From: Thiocapsa sp. | Lineage (GTDB): Bacteria > Pseudomonadota > Gammaproteobacteria > Chromatiales > Chromatiaceae | Assembly: GCF_018399035.1 (NCBI RefSeq) | Contig: NZ_CP073760.1 | Coordinates: 2,108,001-2,172,000 of the forward strand | DNA length: 64,000 nt | Direction of reading: 5' to 3' | In this document: positions 30,696 through 42,435 of the stretch, piece after piece | Numbering within the stretch: the stretch's first letter is position 1 | Layout of the letters: every line of letters starts with the position of its first letter | The notes under the pieces: generated by a model | What the model saw: only the letters and a program-made list of their open reading frames with translations | What the model was told of the DNA's origin: nothing | The model's database searches: none | Program-made: the position numbers and the translations under genes

Positions 30696-31450
30696 TCAGG
30701 GGCGATCGGAGACTGCGGCGGTCTGTTCGAGGACGACCTGATTGCGCCCGCTGCGCTTCGCCCGATACAGCAGATCGTCGGCCCGCCCCAAAAGCGCATC
30801 CGCATCCTCGTCGGGTCGACAGCGGCGCCCCCCCGATGCGCACCCGCGCAACCCCCTCCTCCAAGCGATCCATGAAGAAACGCCGATTGGCGAGACTCGT
30901 CAGGGGGTCGGTGCGCGCCAAGGCTTGATTCGTTTCAAGGGCTGCTCGTAGTAGAGGGCGGACAAGATGCGGTACACACCATCGCGGTCGTTTGGTGCTC
31001 CATCGCCACGGAGAGGCGGCCCTGCTCCCAACGCGCGCCGATCTCCACCATCGCCGGGTAAAAGATCGACTGGATCAGGTGCGAAAAGGACATCCCGCCA
31101 CGCAGGAGGGCACGACAATGCTGGATAACCGCCGGATGATCGCCCGCGATCAGGCGCTCCAGGGTCTCGACATAGACCGCCGCGTGATCGGGTGGAACCG
31201 GGGCCGATGCGGATGCGTAGTGCGCGGCGGCTTCGACGGTCTCCGGATGCACCCGCAACATCCAACGGTAGATCGGCAGGATCGCCGCGGCATCCTCGCC
31301 GGGCAGGAGCTCGGTGATCACCTCGGCCCAGATCTCCAGCTCGGCGGCAAAGTAGTCAACCGAGACGCCTTGATTCGCGTAGGCGAAATAGGCCCAAGGT
31401 AGGGTGTCCACCAGAAGGTCGAGTCGGAAGGGCGGGTCAAGCGTAAGCAT
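30696..31450 (-). pseudogene. Eroded cobalamin-binding/GGDEF regulator
   Basis: The 5' part from ATG 31450 (GGAG six bases upstream) encodes about 155 residues of a B12-binding helical cap, with G-A-R-W-E-Q-G-R-L-S-V-A-M-E-H-Q. A frameshift near 30980 moves on to Y-R-I-L-S-A-L-Y-Y-E-Q-P, then a jump to E-T-N-Q-A-L-A-R-T-D-P-L-T-S-L-A-N-R-R (start of a GGDEF domain), then, after a seven-G run that shifts frame, A-D-D-L-L-Y-R-A-K-R-S-G-R-N-Q (end of a GGDEF domain) and a stop at 30696. The Rossmann B12 half and the G-G-D-E-F core are deleted. Several independent lesions make this a true pseudogene. Confidence 0.82.
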
Positions 31451-31566
31451 GGAGGTCTCCGTAACGCTTTGGAGTCGAGTATAGTCAGACAAAGGCCGTC
31501 GTGAAGCGTGCGCGGCAACGCAGCCCGCCTGCCGCGAAGGCCCCTATTTGGTGTATCGTGGCGCCC

Positions 31567-32961
<1,395 letters not shown>

Positions 32962-33108
32962 GCGTCAACCGCGCGCACGACTCCCTTCGCGACGCGCGCG
33001 CACCACGACATCCCGACACGGGGAAAGACCGGGGCGAACGTCCGACCTTTCGTATCCTTCCCTGCACCCTGCACCCTGCACCCCCGGCAAGACCCGTTCC
33101 GACGGCCC

Positions 33109-33474
33109 TCAGATTGTCACGCCCATCGACTGGTGGATGTGCTGCACGACGAGCGGATGGAGTCCGGCCTTCTCGGCAAACCGGCGCAGATAGTCCTGTT
33201 CTTGCGGGGTGTCGACCTCCACCGCAAGCAGTGACGCCGCATAGACCTCGGCAGCTACCTCGGGGCTCGGGATCTCGGCCGCGAAGGCATCGAGATTCAG
33301 CGGCTGGCGCAGCTCCGTCATCAGCCACTCCTGTGCGTCCGCGCCCATGCCGGCGGCCTCGATCTTTCCGACGATACGCTGGATCTCGTCCACGCTCACC
33401 TGGCCATCCGAACTAAACCGCGCCCTGTGCGGTATGCGATGTTTTTGGATGGGATCGGCCCCGGCGGATTTCAC
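33109..33474 (-). pseudogene. DUF533 (TerB-like) C-terminal fragment cut by repeat
   Basis: From S-D-G-Q-V-S-V-D-E-I to the end the sequence matches the C-terminal part of DUF533/TerB-like proteins, including E-V-Y-A-A-S-L-L-A and L-G-L-style end (A-G-L-H-P-L-V-V-Q-H-I-H). The N-terminal half of the family, normally over 100 residues, is absent: the first 20 codons of the open frame are encoded by a composite palindromic element (unit A ends at 33413). The element happens to provide an in-frame ATG at 33474, so a short fusion could be made, but the protein is incomplete. DUF533 function is not established. Confidence 0.75.
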
Positions 33475-33606
33475 AACCGCTGGAGCCGGCGCGGTTTAAA
33501 GTATTAAAAAATATAAAATTTTAAACCGCGTCCCCCGCTAAGGGTCGTGGATTCACCAAACTTCGAGCTCACTCGAAAGTGAGCATCTCGCTCTGGACGC
33601 GGTTTA
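33413..33606. repeat. Composite palindromic element, copy 3
   Basis: Unit A (33413-33499), AT-rich spacer AGTATTAAAAAATATAAAAT, unit B (33521-33606, with GAGCATCTCGCTCTGGACGC near its right end). It truncates the DUF533 gene at its left edge. Confidence 0.88.
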
Positions 33607-33702
33607 TATGTCATGGGGGCCACGGGAAAAGCGACAAATATCGGGGCAATCGGGGCAGAGGCAGCAGTCCAGAGGCGTGCATCGGCGCAAAGGAAGATCA
33701 TT

Positions 33703-34452
33703 TCACCCGGGGGGGAGGAAAGGACCGATCGGATCGCCGGGAGACAGGCCCAACGCGCGATCCGCGCGACCGAGATTGACCGCGAGCTCGACGAGACCGA
33801 GTGCGTTCTCGTACCAAAACGCCTCGCCGGATGCGACCTCGCCGAAAGTCCGGGCATGGCGGAGTCGTCGTTCCCCGACGCGCAGGGCGTGGGTCCTCGG
33901 GCGACCCTTCGCCTGAAGCCCGGTCATCAGATTCCCGAAACGATCGACGTAAACGACCGCAGCGCGTTCCCTCGGCCAGTCCGACCCGACCATGTCCGCC
34001 GGATCCATCGGGCATAGCTGAAGATCCTCGCCGACCGCCAAGCGAGCCGCAGCGGGAGCGAACCAGTCGCGTCCGTGGAAGCTTGCCGAGAGCACGGACG
34101 GACACCAGCCGATCCGATCCACGGTGGCACCTTCTGCGCGATGCGCGAGCGGAACCAGCAGCCCATTGTCGGGGCCGATGAACCAGGAGCCGCGGGTTTG
34201 GACCAGAAGCCCGTCACGCGCGCCCCCGACACCCGGATCTACAACACAGACATAGATCGCACCGGGCGGCATGTCGCGCACGAGTGCGGGCAAGAGATAG
34301 GCGGCCAAATCGACGCGGAATGGCGGGAGGTCATGAACGAGATCCAGGACCGGGACCGCGGGCAGGAGATCACCGAGCCGAGCGCGCATCTGGCCGACAT
34401 AGATGCCGTCACCGAAATCGGTGACGAGCACAAGACGCCGGATCGACGCCAT
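33703..34452 (-). CDS. SAM hydroxide adenosyltransferase family protein (DUF62)
   Basis: A 249-residue protein of the SAM-hydroxide adenosyltransferase/fluorinase-like family, which splits S-adenosylmethionine to adenosine and methionine using water. Characteristic motifs: V-T-D-F-G-D-G at the start, V-C-V-V-D-P-G-V-G, F-I-G-P-D-N-G-L-L, then Y-V-D-R-F-G-N-L in the C-terminal barrel and F-W-Y-E-N-A-L-G-L-V-E-L near the end. The D-H(R/V)-D pattern of catalysis cannot be checked in full by eye. ATG 34452 directly follows a GTG; either may be used. It is read after the rplQ terminator and so needs its own promoter or read-through. Confidence 0.88.
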   Translation of the reverse strand: MASIRRLVLVTDFGDGIYVGQMRARLGDLLPAVPVLDLVHDLPPFRVDLAAYLLPALVRDMPPGAIYVCVVDPGVGGARDGLLVQTRGSWFIGPDNGLLVPLAHRAEGATVDRIGWCPSVLSASFHGRDWFAPAAARLAVGEDLQLCPMDPADMVGSDWPRERAAVVYVDRFGNLMTGLQAKGRPRTHALRVGERRLRHARTFGEVASGEAFWYENALGLVELAVNLGRADRALGLSPGDPIGPFLPPG

Positions 34453-34460
34453 CACTCAAC

Positions 34461-34488
34461 AAAAAAGCCGGGCATGAGCCCGGCTTTT
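34461..34488 (-). terminator. Rho-independent terminator after rplQ
   Basis: Eight-base stem AGCCGGGC/GCCCGGCT with a four-base ATGA loop, followed in the direction of transcription by six T. It ends the ribosomal protein super-operon. The reverse side also has four T, so it is partly bidirectional. Confidence 0.88.
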
Positions 34489-34513
34489 CGAGACGAGCGC
34501 ATCAAAACGCAAC

Positions 34514-34906
34514 TCAATCCTCGTCGTCTTCAACGGCCACTGCGTTCGCGGGACGGTCGACCAGCTCGACGTAAGCCATCGGCGCGGCATCACCGGCTCG
34601 ATAGCCGCACTTAAGGATACGCAGATAGCCGCCCGGACGCGCCTGATAGCGCGGCCCCAGCTCCACGAAGAGCTTGCCGACCGCTTCCTTGTCGCGCAGA
34701 CGCGCGAAGGCAAGGCGACGGGTGTGAACGGAATCGTTCTTCGCCAGGGTAATCAGAGGCTCGGCGACCCGACGCAGCTCCTTCGCTTTCGGCAGCGTGG
34801 TCTTGATCAGCTCATGGCGAAACAACGACGACGCCATGTTGCGAAACATGGCCTCGCGGTGCGAGCCGGTGCGATTGAGGTGCCTTCCGGCATTGCGATG
34901 ACGCAT
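34514..34906 (-). CDS. rplQ: 50S ribosomal protein L17
   Basis: 130 residues, with the conserved start [13 protein letters not shown] and [10 protein letters not shown]17 binds near the peptide exit tunnel of the large subunit. It is the last gene of the alpha operon, 36 bp after rpoA, and is followed within 30 bp by the terminator. The acidic tail (V-E-D-D-E-D) is slightly longer than in E. coli. Confidence 0.96.
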   Translation of the reverse strand: MRHRNAGRHLNRTGSHREAMFRNMASSLFRHELIKTTLPKAKELRRVAEPLITLAKNDSVHTRRLAFARLRDKEAVGKLFVELGPRYQARPGGYLRILKCGYRAGDAAPMAYVELVDRPANAVAVEDDED

Positions 34907-34942
34907 GGTCCTAATCCCGAATAGTTCTTGAATCGTATAGCG

Positions 34943-35953
34943 TTAACGAATGCCGAGCTCGGCGATATTGTCCGGCGGCCAGTTTTCGAGACGCATCCCG
35001 AGCGAGAGTCCGCGAGTGGCGAGCACGTCCTTGATCTCGGTCAGCGACTTCTTGCCGAGATTCGGCGTCTTGAGCAGCTCGACCTCGGTGCGCTGGATCA
35101 AATCGCCGATCAGGTAGATGTTCTCGGCCTTCAGACAGTTCGCGGAGCGAACGGTGAGCTCGAGATCGTCGACCGGCCGCAGCAGAATCGGATCGTAGGG
35201 CGACTCGTCGCGCGCCTCGAGGACTTGGGTGTCGGACGGACCCGATCCTTCCAATGCCACGAAGCTGGACAACTGATCCCGAAGAATCGTCGCCGCCCGC
35301 TGGATCGCTTCGCGCGGATCGATGGTTCCGTTGGTTTCCAAGTCGATCACCAGACGATCCAAATCGGTACGCTGCTCGACGCGCGCGGATTGCACCTCGA
35401 TGGCGACCCGCCGAACCGGACTGTAGGACGCATCGAGCGGAAGCTTGCCGATCGGGCGATCCTCGCCCTCGTCGAGCTCGCGCTGCGTCGCCGGCTCGTA
35501 ACCGCGTCCGCGCCGAATCGTCATCGACATGCTCAACTCGCCCTCGGTCATGTTCGCAATGACCAGATGGGGGTTGGCGATCTCGGCCGTATGGTCGATC
35601 GCGATGTCCGCAGCAGTCACGACACCGGGGCCGGTCTTGCTCACCGTAAAGGTCGCCTCGTCCTTGCCCTTGAGCGAGATGGCGAGCTGCTTCAGGTTCA
35701 GCAGGATCTCGAGAACATCCTCTTGAACGCCGGGGATCGTGGTGTACTCGTGCAAGACGCCCTGGATCTCGACCTCCGTCACCGCCCAACCGTCCATCGA
35801 GGATAAGAGAATACGGCGCAACGCGTTGCCGAGGGTATGCCCGAAGCCGCGTTCGAGCGGCTCCAGCGAAACCCGGGCATGCGTCGAGCTGCCGTCGACC
35901 GCCTCGACCCGTACGATGCGCGGTTTGAGAAATTCGCCAATAGCGTCAGTCAT
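34943..35953 (-). CDS. rpoA: RNA polymerase alpha subunit
   Basis: 336 residues. The N-terminal domain (1-235) dimerises and nucleates beta and beta-prime assembly ([18 protein letters not shown]). The C-terminal domain (about 250-330) keeps the DNA- and activator-contact surface around [11 protein letters not shown] and [12 protein letters not shown], so UP-element recognition should be conserved. Located between rpsD and rplQ as in other proteobacteria. Confidence 0.97.
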   Translation of the reverse strand: MTDAIGEFLKPRIVRVEAVDGSSTHARVSLEPLERGFGHTLGNALRRILLSSMDGWAVTEVEIQGVLHEYTTIPGVQEDVLEILLNLKQLAISLKGKDEATFTVSKTGPGVVTAADIAIDHTAEIANPHLVIANMTEGELSMSMTIRRGRGYEPATQRELDEGEDRPIGKLPLDASYSPVRRVAIEVQSARVEQRTDLDRLVIDLETNGTIDPREAIQRAATILRDQLSSFVALEGSGPSDTQVLEARDESPYDPILLRPVDDLELTVRSANCLKAENIYLIGDLIQRTEVELLKTPNLGKKSLTEIKDVLATRGLSLGMRLENWPPDNIAELGIR

Positions 35954-35975
35954 TCAGTGCCCCTCACGAAGCTCC

Positions 35976-36596
35976 TTACTTGGAGTACAACTCGACGATC
36001 AGCGATTCGTTGATGTCGGCCGGCAGGTCCGAGCGATCCGGAATACGCTTGAAGACGCCCTTGAAGCCTTTGGTATCGACGTCGACCCAATCGGGGAAGC
36101 CGTACTGCTCGGCGAGCGCGACCGCGTTTTGGACGCGCACCTGCTTCTTCGCGTCCTCTCGGACCTCGACATGGTCATCGGCGCCGACCTGGTAGGAGGC
36201 GATGTTGACGACCCGGCCGTTGACCAAAATGGCCTTGTGGCTGACCAATTGACGCGCCTCGGAGCGCGTCGCACCGAAACCCATCCGGTATACGACGTTG
36301 TCGAGTCGGCGCTCGAGGAGCTGCAACAGGTTTTCACCGGTCGCGCCCTTGGCTTGAGCCGCCTTCTTGTAATAATTACGGAACTGACGCTCCATCAGTC
36401 CGTAGATTCGGCGAACCTTCTGCTTCTCGCGAAGCTGCACGCCGTAATCGGAAAGCCGGCGCCGACGGTCGGTGGTTTGACCGGGCTGCTTCTCGAGGTT
36501 GCACTTGGTGTCAAGCGAGCGCGCGCGACTCTTCAGGGCGAGATCGGTCCCCTCGCGCCGTGCGAGTTTGCAGGTTGGGCCTGTATAACGTGCCAT
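35976..36596 (-). CDS. rpsD: 30S ribosomal protein S4
   Basis: 206 residues, with the start [15 protein letters not shown] and the S4 RNA-binding domain (about 95-160: [12 protein letters not shown]). S4 nucleates 16S rRNA 5'-domain folding and in E. coli represses the alpha operon. Only one cysteine lies in the N-terminus, so it is the zinc-free form. Lies between rpsK and rpoA. Confidence 0.97.
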   Translation of the reverse strand: MARYTGPTCKLARREGTDLALKSRARSLDTKCNLEKQPGQTTDRRRRLSDYGVQLREKQKVRRIYGLMERQFRNYYKKAAQAKGATGENLLQLLERRLDNVVYRMGFGATRSEARQLVSHKAILVNGRVVNIASYQVGADDHVEVREDAKKQVRVQNAVALAEQYGFPDWVDVDTKGFKGVFKRIPDRSDLPADINESLIVELYSK

Positions 36597-36615
36597 GTCT
36601 CTACCTGTTCCTGTA

Positions 36616-37005
36616 TCAGACGCGCCGCTTTTTGGGCGGGCGGCAGCCGTTGTGCGGGATCGGCGTCACATCGGTGATGCTCGTGATCTTGAATCCGGCG
36701 TTGTTGAGTGCACGCACCGCGGATTCACGACCCGGACCGGGCCCCTTCACGTTGACGTCGAGATTGCGCAGACCGTAATCCTTGACCGCCTGGCCGGCCT
36801 TGTCCGCCGCGACCTGCGCAGCGAAAGGCGTGCTCTTGCGCGATCCCCGGAACCCGGAGCCGCCTGCGGTCGCCCACGACAGCACGTTGCCCTGGCGGTC
36901 CGTGATGGTGATGATGGTGTTGTTGAACGATGCGTGGACGTGGGCAATCCCATCCGCCACCTGTTTCTTGATCTTCTTCTTGACAGTACGAGTCGGTTTA
37001 GCCAT
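36616..37005 (-). CDS. rpsK: 30S ribosomal protein S11
   Basis: 129 residues, basic N-terminal extension (K-K-K-I-K-K-Q) then [12 protein letters not shown] and the C-terminal [13 protein letters not shown]11 lies on the platform of the small subunit near the mRNA exit. Alpha operon, between rpsM and rpsD. Confidence 0.97.
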   Translation of the reverse strand: MAKPTRTVKKKIKKQVADGIAHVHASFNNTIITITDRQGNVLSWATAGGSGFRGSRKSTPFAAQVAADKAGQAVKDYGLRNLDVNVKGPGPGRESAVRALNNAGFKITSITDVTPIPHNGCRPPKKRRV

Positions 37006-37043
37006 TCGAGGTTATCCAGCCCTTTCGCTGCGCCCAAGCGCCC

Positions 37044-37400
37044 TTATCGTTTGATGGGACGACGCGGACCCTTACGGGTACGTGCGTTCGTGCGGGTCCG
37101 CTGACCACGCAACGGCAAGCCGCGACGGTGGCGAATGCCGCGGTTACAGCCGAGGTCCATCAAGCGCTTGATGTTCATCGACACTTCGCGCCGCAGGTCA
37201 CCTTCCACGGAGAACTTGCCGACCTCGTTGCGGAGCTTGTCGACCTCTTCTTCCGTGAGGCTCTGAACCTTGGCATCGCGCGGTACACCGGCGGCGTCGC
37301 AGATCACAGCGGCACGCACGCGGCCGATGCCATAAATCGAAGTCAACGCGATGACCGCGTGCTTCTTGTCCGGGATGTTGACGCCGGCGATACGGGCCAT
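37044..37400 (-). CDS. rpsM: 30S ribosomal protein S13
   Basis: 118 residues starting [10 protein letters not shown] with the helix-two-turn-helix I-Y-G-I-G-R-V-R-A and the basic tail [14 protein letters not shown] that reaches the P-site tRNA. First gene of the alpha operon, 85 bp after rpmJ. That gap contains a lone TAAACCGCG half-site at 37439. Confidence 0.97.
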   Translation of the reverse strand: MARIAGVNIPDKKHAVIALTSIYGIGRVRAAVICDAAGVPRDAKVQSLTEEEVDKLRNEVGKFSVEGDLRREVSMNIKRLMDLGCNRGIRHRRGLPLRGQRTRTNARTRKGPRRPIKR

Positions 37401-37485
37401 AGCTTAGAAACCCCTGAAATCCAAATTGCCATGCGGGTAAACCGCGTAGTATATCAATCCGTAGCCTTCAATCAAGCCCGAGATC

Positions 37486-37599
37486 CTATCCCTGGCGTTG
37501 TTTGTGGCGTGGGTCCTTGCAGATGACCCGAACGGTGCCGTTGCGACGGATAATCTTGCAGTTCCGGCACAACTTCTTAACGGATGCTCGCACTTTCAT
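37486..37599 (-). CDS. rpmJ: 50S ribosomal protein L36
   Basis: A 37-residue gene: [10 protein letters not shown], zinc-ribbon residues C11, C14, C27 and H32, ending K-Q-R-Q-G. This is the zinc-binding C+ form of L36, which stabilises 23S rRNA domain contacts in the large subunit. It lies between secY (29 bp) and rpsM, the usual place at the end of the spc operon. GAGAGAAC upstream serves as ribosome site. Confidence 0.95.
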   Translation of the reverse strand: MKVRASVKKLCRNCKIIRRNGTVRVICKDPRHKQRQG

Positions 37600-37628
37600 T
37601 TGTTCTCTCCTTCAGACTCGAGCGCCAC

Positions 37629-38981
37629 TCAGCGCAGCATGCCGGCGCCCGGCGACTTTAGGTTTGCCTTCCGCATCAAGCCTTCGTATTGATGTGACAT
37701 CAAGTGAGCTTGAACCTGGGCCATGAAATCCATCACCACGACGACGACGATCAGCAAAGAGGTGCCGCCGAAGTAGAAAGGCACGTTGTAACCGACGATG
37801 AGAAACTCGGGCAGCAGGCACACGGCGGTAATGTAGATCGCACCTGCCGCGGTCAACCGCGTCATTACGGTGTCGATGTAGCGCGCCGTCTGCTCGCCGG
37901 GCCTGATCCCCGGAATGAAGGCTCCGGAGCGCTTCAGATTGTCGGCCGTATCCTTGGCGTTGAAGACCAAGGCGGTGTAGAAAAAGCAAAAGAAGATGAT
38001 CGCGGCCGCATACAAGATGACATACACGGGCTCGCCGGGCGACAGCTTCGAGGTGAGGTCGGCCAACCAACGCATATCCTCGCTGCTCCCGAACCATTGG
38101 CCCAAGGTGCCTGGGAACAGGATGATGCTCGAGGCGAAGATCGGCGGAATCACGCCGGCCATGTTCAGCTTCAGCGGCAGATGCGTACTCTGCGCCTGCA
38201 TCATCTTCCGCCCCTGCTGGCGCCGGGCATAGTTCACGGTAATCCGACGCTGACCCCGCTCGACGAACACCACGAAGGCCGTCACCGCAAGCGCCATGGC
38301 GAACAGGGCCAACACGGCCAGCGAATTCATCTCGCCGGTGCGCGCCAACTCCAATGTCCCGCCCAACGCCGACGGCAGTCCGGCGACGATGCCCGCGAAG
38401 ATGATCAACGAGATGCCGTTGCCGATGCCCCGTTCGGTGATCTGTTCGCCGAGCCACATGAGGAACATGGTTCCGGTGACCAGCGACACCGTCGCCGTAA
38501 AGACAAAGCCCATGCCCGCGTGACTGACCAGCGCCGAGCCCCCGGCGGTCTGTCCCTGCAGCGCCATCGAAATCCCGACGGCCTGGAAGGTCGCCAAGAC
38601 CACGGTGCCGTAGCGGGTGTATTGGGTAATCTTGCGACGCCCCGATTCACCTTCCTTTTTAAGCTGCTCGAGCTTCGGAACCACGGCCGTCATCAACTGC
38701 ATGATGATCGACGCCGAGATGTAAGGCATGATCCCGAGTGCAAACAGACTCGCGCGCTCCAAGGCGCCGCCCGAGAACATGTTGAACATGTCCAGGATGG
38801 AGCCTTGGTTTTGGTCGAACAGGATGGCCAGCGCCTCGGGATTCACGCCCGGAACCGGAATGAAGGTCCCGATGCGATAGACCAGGAGGGCACCGACCAC
38901 GAACAGCAGTCGCGCCCGCAGCTCGGTCAGACGCCCCATACCGCCGAGCGTCTGCCCCATCGATCCGACATTCTTAGCCAT
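37629..38981 (-). CDS. secY: Protein translocase subunit SecY
   Basis: 450 residues with about ten transmembrane helices; forms the inner-membrane protein-conducting channel with SecE and SecG. Landmarks: [14 protein letters not shown] early, I-M-Q-L-M-T-A in TM2, and the cytoplasmic loop G-I-R-P-G-E-Q-T-A that contacts SecA and the ribosome. Spc operon, 18 bp after rplO. Confidence 0.97.
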   Translation of the reverse strand: MAKNVGSMGQTLGGMGRLTELRARLLFVVGALLVYRIGTFIPVPGVNPEALAILFDQNQGSILDMFNMFSGGALERASLFALGIMPYISASIIMQLMTAVVPKLEQLKKEGESGRRKITQYTRYGTVVLATFQAVGISMALQGQTAGGSALVSHAGMGFVFTATVSLVTGTMFLMWLGEQITERGIGNGISLIIFAGIVAGLPSALGGTLELARTGEMNSLAVLALFAMALAVTAFVVFVERGQRRITVNYARRQQGRKMMQAQSTHLPLKLNMAGVIPPIFASSIILFPGTLGQWFGSSEDMRWLADLTSKLSPGEPVYVILYAAAIIFFCFFYTALVFNAKDTADNLKRSGAFIPGIRPGEQTARYIDTVMTRLTAAGAIYITAVCLLPEFLIVGYNVPFYFGGTSLLIVVVVVMDFMAQVQAHLMSHQYEGLMRKANLKSPGAGMLR

Positions 38982-38999
38982 CCGATTCGCGCCTTTAAG

Positions 39000-39434
39000 C
39001 TAGTCTTCGATCGTGCCGCCGGCTGCTTCGATCGCGGCACGGGCACCCTTGGTGACACCGACACCGCGAACCGTGAAGGCCCGTCCGACCTCACCCGAAG
39101 CAATGATCTTCGCGCTCTTGATCGACTGGCTCACAACACGGGCCTGAACCAGTGCGAGCAGGTCGATCGTGTCGCCTTCCACACGCGCAAGCTCGCTCAG
39201 GCGAACCTCGGCACGTGTCGCCGCCGTGCGGGACCGAAAGCCGACCTTCGGCAAACGACGCTGCAACGGCATCTGACCGCCTTCGAAGCCGACCTTATGG
39301 TAACCGCCTTTGCGGGACTTCTGCCCCTTGTGGCCGCGACCGCAGGTCTTGCCCAGGCCGCTGCCGATGCCGCGACCGACCCGCTTGGCAGCGGGACGAC
39401 TGCCCGCATCGGGCTTGAGATCATTGAGCCGCAT
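39000..39434 (-). CDS. rplO: 50S ribosomal protein L15
   Basis: 144 residues, basic glycine-rich start ([20 protein letters not shown]) that threads into 23S rRNA. Late assembly protein. Its ATG lies 14 bases inside the 3' end of rpmD, an overlap created by the longer L30 tail. Confidence 0.97.
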   Translation of the reverse strand: MRLNDLKPDAGSRPAAKRVGRGIGSGLGKTCGRGHKGQKSRKGGYHKVGFEGGQMPLQRRLPKVGFRSRTAATRAEVRLSELARVEGDTIDLLALVQARVVSQSIKSAKIIASGEVGRAFTVRGVGVTKGARAAIEAAGGTIED

Positions 39435-39627
39435 CGCGAGACTCCTCCACGATCGAAACCATGTAAGACACGGTGTTCACCATGCCGCGCGTGCAGGGCG
39501 TGTCCTCGACCTCGACCACATGGTGCATGCGACGCAGCCCGAGACCCCGCACGCATGCCTTGTGGTTGGCGAGGCGTCCGTGGACGCTGCGCACAAGCTT
39601 GACCTTCATCATCTTTTTGTCGGCCAT
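39421..39627 (-). CDS. rpmD: 50S ribosomal protein L30
   Basis: 68 residues, with [22 protein letters not shown] and D-T-P-C-T-R-G-M. It is about nine residues longer than E. coli L30; the extra tail (E-S-R-D-A-A-Q) overlaps the start of rplO. Lies 3 bp after rpsE. Confidence 0.95.
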   Translation of the reverse strand: MADKKMMKVKLVRSVHGRLANHKACVRGLGLRRMHHVVEVEDTPCTRGMVNTVSYMVSIVEESRDAAQ

Positions 39628-39630
39628 CGT

Positions 39631-40137
39631 CTACCCCAGGATCTCGGCGACCGTCTTGCCGCGCTTCGCGGCAATGGTCTCGGGATCGTTCATGGTCCGT
39701 AGCCCCTGAACCGTCGCGCGAACCACATTGATCGGGTTGTTCGTCCCGATGCACTTGGCCAACACGTTCTGGACACCCAGGACCTCGAAGACCGCGCGCA
39801 TGGCGCCGCCGGCGATGATCCCGGTACCTTCGGATGCCGGCTGCATGAAGACCTTGGCCGCACCGTGCCGCCCGTTGAGCGGGTACTGCAGGGTGCTGCC
39901 GTTGAGCTTGACCTCGATCATGTTCTTGCGTGCGTTTTCCATCGCCTTCTGGATCGCCACCGGCACCTCGCGGGCCTTGCCGCGACCGAAGCCGACGCGT
40001 CCCTTGCCGTCGCCCACCACCGTCAAGGCGGCGAACCCGAATTGGCGCCCGCCCTTGACGACCTTGGCGACACGGTTGACCGCGACCAGTTTCTCGAGGA
40101 GATCGTCTCCCTCGTTCTTCGGATTGAAGTTCGCCAT
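39631..40137 (-). CDS. rpsE: 30S ribosomal protein S5
   Basis: 168 residues. N-terminal double-stranded RNA-binding fold ([14 protein letters not shown]) and C-terminal [11 protein letters not shown] segment. S5 sits at the mRNA entry and influences decoding accuracy. Spc operon between rplR and rpmD. Confidence 0.97.
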   Translation of the reverse strand: MANFNPKNEGDDLLEKLVAVNRVAKVVKGGRQFGFAALTVVGDGKGRVGFGRGKAREVPVAIQKAMENARKNMIEVKLNGSTLQYPLNGRHGAAKVFMQPASEGTGIIAGGAMRAVFEVLGVQNVLAKCIGTNNPINVVRATVQGLRTMNDPETIAAKRGKTVAEILG

Positions 40138-40147
40138 GCTCTTACCC

Positions 40148-40504
40148 CTAGAATTTCAGCCCGTTCTCACGCGCGGCATCCGCCAGCGCCTTGAGACGGC
40201 CGTGATAGCGAAACCCGGAGCGGTCGAAGGCTACGGACTCGACGCCGGCGGAAAGAGCACGTTCGGCAATCGCCTTGCCGATGGTCGCCGCCGCGCCGAT
40301 GTTACCCTTGTGACCCGGAATGGCTTCGCGAAGCGTCGGCTCCACCGTCGAGGCGCTGGCCACGACACGGTTGCCTTCGGGCGCGATGACTTGGGCGTAA
40401 ATGTGGCGCGGGGTGCGATGAACGCACAGGCGAAACACACCCAATTCGCGGATCTTCGCCCGTGCCCGCGTCGCGCGACGCAGGCGAGCTTGTTTCTTGT
40501 CCAT
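40148..40504 (-). CDS. rplR: 50S ribosomal protein L18
   Basis: 118 residues; basic start ([13 protein letters not shown]) and [12 protein letters not shown]. Binds 5S rRNA together with L5 and L25 in the central protuberance. Lies 14 bp after rplF. Confidence 0.97.
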   Translation of the reverse strand: MDKKQARLRRATRARAKIRELGVFRLCVHRTPRHIYAQVIAPEGNRVVASASTVEPTLREAIPGHKGNIGAAATIGKAIAERALSAGVESVAFDRSGFRYHGRLKALADAARENGLKF

Positions 40505-40518
40505 TGTATCTGAGACCC

Positions 40519-41052
40519 CTATTTCTTCTTGGCTTCCTTACGCAGGACGTCTTCGTCCGCGTAACGCACGCCTTTACCCTTGTAGGGCTCCGGCGGCCGG
40601 AATCCTCGGATCTCCGAGGCAACCTGACCGACCCGCTGTTTGTCGGCACCCGTGACGACGATTTCCGTCTGACTCGGGGTCTCGATCGTGATGCCCGCGG
40701 GAACCGGATAATCGATCGGATGGGAGAAACCCAGGCTCAGGCTGAGCACATCGCCCTTCGCCTGCGCGCGGTAGCCGACGCCCACCAACGAGAGCTTGCG
40801 CACGAAACCCGTACTGCTGCCCACCACCATGTTGTTCAGCAGAGCGCGTGTGGTCCCAGCCATGGCCCAGGCGTTCTCGTGCCCTTCGGCCGGAGCGAAG
40901 CGGAGCGCGCCGTCGACTTGCGAAATATTCACCGTGGGGTGGACAGACCACTCCAGGGTTCCCTTCGAGCCCGTGACCTTGACGTCCTGGCCCGAAATTT
41001 CGACCGTCACACCTTTCGGCAGGACAATCGGCGCCTTTGCGACTCGTGACAT
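40519..41052 (-). CDS. rplF: 50S ribosomal protein L6
   Basis: 177 residues, two repeated L6 folds; start [12 protein letters not shown] and the C-terminal [11 protein letters not shown] motif next to the sarcin-ricin loop and factor-binding site. Spc operon, 12 bp after rpsH. Confidence 0.97.
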   Translation of the reverse strand: MSRVAKAPIVLPKGVTVEISGQDVKVTGSKGTLEWSVHPTVNISQVDGALRFAPAEGHENAWAMAGTTRALLNNMVVGSSTGFVRKLSLVGVGYRAQAKGDVLSLSLGFSHPIDYPVPAGITIETPSQTEIVVTGADKQRVGQVASEIRGFRPPEPYKGKGVRYADEDVLRKEAKKK

Positions 41053-41064
41053 GATCGGATCCTC

Positions 41065-41460
41065 TTAAGCGACGTAGGCGATGATCTCGCCACCGTGCCC
41101 CGCTTGGCGGGCGGCACGGTCGGTCATCAAGCCTTGGGACGTGGAGACGATCGCGATCCCGAGTCCCGCCCATACCTTGGGCAGGTCGTCCTTGCCGCGG
41201 TAGATCCGCAGGCCGGGACGCGAGACACGGGTGAGCTGCTCGATCACGGGTTTTCCCCGGAAATATTTGAGCTTGACCACCAACTCGGGTTTGCTGCCAT
41301 TCGCCTCGACGGTCGCGTCGGCGATGTAACCCTCGGCCTTCAGCAGGTTCGCGATCGCGACCTTTTGCTTGGACGAAGGCATCGCGATCGTGATCTTGCC
41401 GCGCTGCTGGCCGTTGCGGATACGCGTCAGCATATCCGCAATCGGATCCGACATACTCAT
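41065..41460 (-). CDS. rpsH: 30S ribosomal protein S8
   Basis: 131 residues; start [16 protein letters not shown] and C-terminal [14 protein letters not shown]. Binds 16S rRNA central domain and in E. coli represses the spc operon at the rplE start; I did not verify that site here. A gap of about 105 bp separates it from rpsN, longer than most neighbours. Confidence 0.97.
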   Translation of the reverse strand: MSMSDPIADMLTRIRNGQQRGKITIAMPSSKQKVAIANLLKAEGYIADATVEANGSKPELVVKLKYFRGKPVIEQLTRVSRPGLRIYRGKDDLPKVWAGLGIAIVSTSQGLMTDRAARQAGHGGEIIAYVA

Positions 41461-41565
41461 GAGCTTCTCCGGGGGTCAGACCACCTCTTCGGTGCGATAC
41501 CCGTCAGGTTTCAATGAACCGACCCGGCCTGGTTGACCGCATCGGTAGGGGTCGAAATTCTTATC

Positions 41566-41871
41566 CTACCAACTTGCCTTGACGACGCCGGGCGCATCGC
41601 CGCGCATTACCGCCTCGCGGATCTTGTTGCGCGAGAGTCCGAACTTGCGGTAGACCGCATGCGGACGCCCGCTGACCCGGCAGCGCCGTTGCTGGCGTGT
41701 CGGACCCGCATCGCGCGGAAGCTGCTGCAGCTTGGCCAACGCCTCTTCGACCTGCTCGCCGCTTGCGCCGCGGTCGTTGATCACGGCCTTCAAGGCCGCA
41801 CGCTTCCCGGCAAAGCGGGCTGCAATCAGGGTGCGCTTGCGATCGCGCGCGATCATGCTCTTTTTCGCCAT
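41566..41871 (-). CDS. rpsN: 30S ribosomal protein S14 (zinc-independent form)
   Basis: 101 residues, [13 protein letters not shown] to G-V-V-K-A-S-W. No CxxC pairs around R-C-R-V-S-G-R-P-H, so it is the zinc-free C- form. ATG 41871 is used; the frame is open 17 codons further upstream into rplE with no conserved sequence. Lies in the head of the small subunit. Confidence 0.97.
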   Translation of the reverse strand: MAKKSMIARDRKRTLIAARFAGKRAALKAVINDRGASGEQVEEALAKLQQLPRDAGPTRQQRRCRVSGRPHAVYRKFGLSRNKIREAVMRGDAPGVVKASW

Positions 41872-41881
41872 CGTCTCGACC

Positions 41882-42421
41882 TCAGGTGCGGAATGGGAAG
41901 TGGAACGCCTCGAGCAGCGCACGCCCTTCTTCGTCCGTCCGCGCCGTCGTCGTGATGGTGATATCCAGACCCCGCAGCGTATCGATCTTGTCGTAATCGA
42001 TCTCGGGGAAGATGATCTGCTCGCGCACGCCCATCGAATAGTTGCCGCGTCCGTCGAAGGCCTTCGCGCTCAGGCCGCGAAAGTCGCGAATACGCGGGAT
42101 GGCGACGCTGACCAGACGGTCTACGAACTCATACATCCGCTCGCGACGCAGCGTCACCTTGCAGCCGATCGGCCAACCCTCGCGGATCTTGAAGCCCGCG
42201 ACGGATTTGCGTGCGAAGGTCACGATCGGCTGCTGGCCGGCGATGAGACGCAGATCGGCGACGGCGTTGTCCATGACCTTCTTGTCCGCGATCGCCTCGC
42301 CGACACCCATATTCAGGGTGATCTTCTCGATGCGCGGAACCTGCATCACGCTCTTGAAGCCGAACCGCTCGCGCAACTGACCGACGATGCGATCCTGGTA
42401 ATCTTTCTGTAGTCTGGTCAT
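41882..42421 (-). CDS. rplE: 50S ribosomal protein L5
   Basis: 179 residues, with [14 protein letters not shown] and [16 protein letters not shown]. Binds 5S rRNA and contacts P-site tRNA through its loop. Spc operon, 14 bp after rplX. Confidence 0.97.
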   Translation of the reverse strand: MTRLQKDYQDRIVGQLRERFGFKSVMQVPRIEKITLNMGVGEAIADKKVMDNAVADLRLIAGQQPIVTFARKSVAGFKIREGWPIGCKVTLRRERMYEFVDRLVSVAIPRIRDFRGLSAKAFDGRGNYSMGVREQIIFPEIDYDKIDTLRGLDITITTTARTDEEGRALLEAFHFPFRT

Positions 42422-42435
42422 CTCGTTTCCTTCGG

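Noticed and set aside
37438..37447. Single TAAACCGCG at the rpsM leader as a repeat copy
   Set aside because: Only a nine-base half-site with no partner end or interior similarity within 100 bp; it could be chance.
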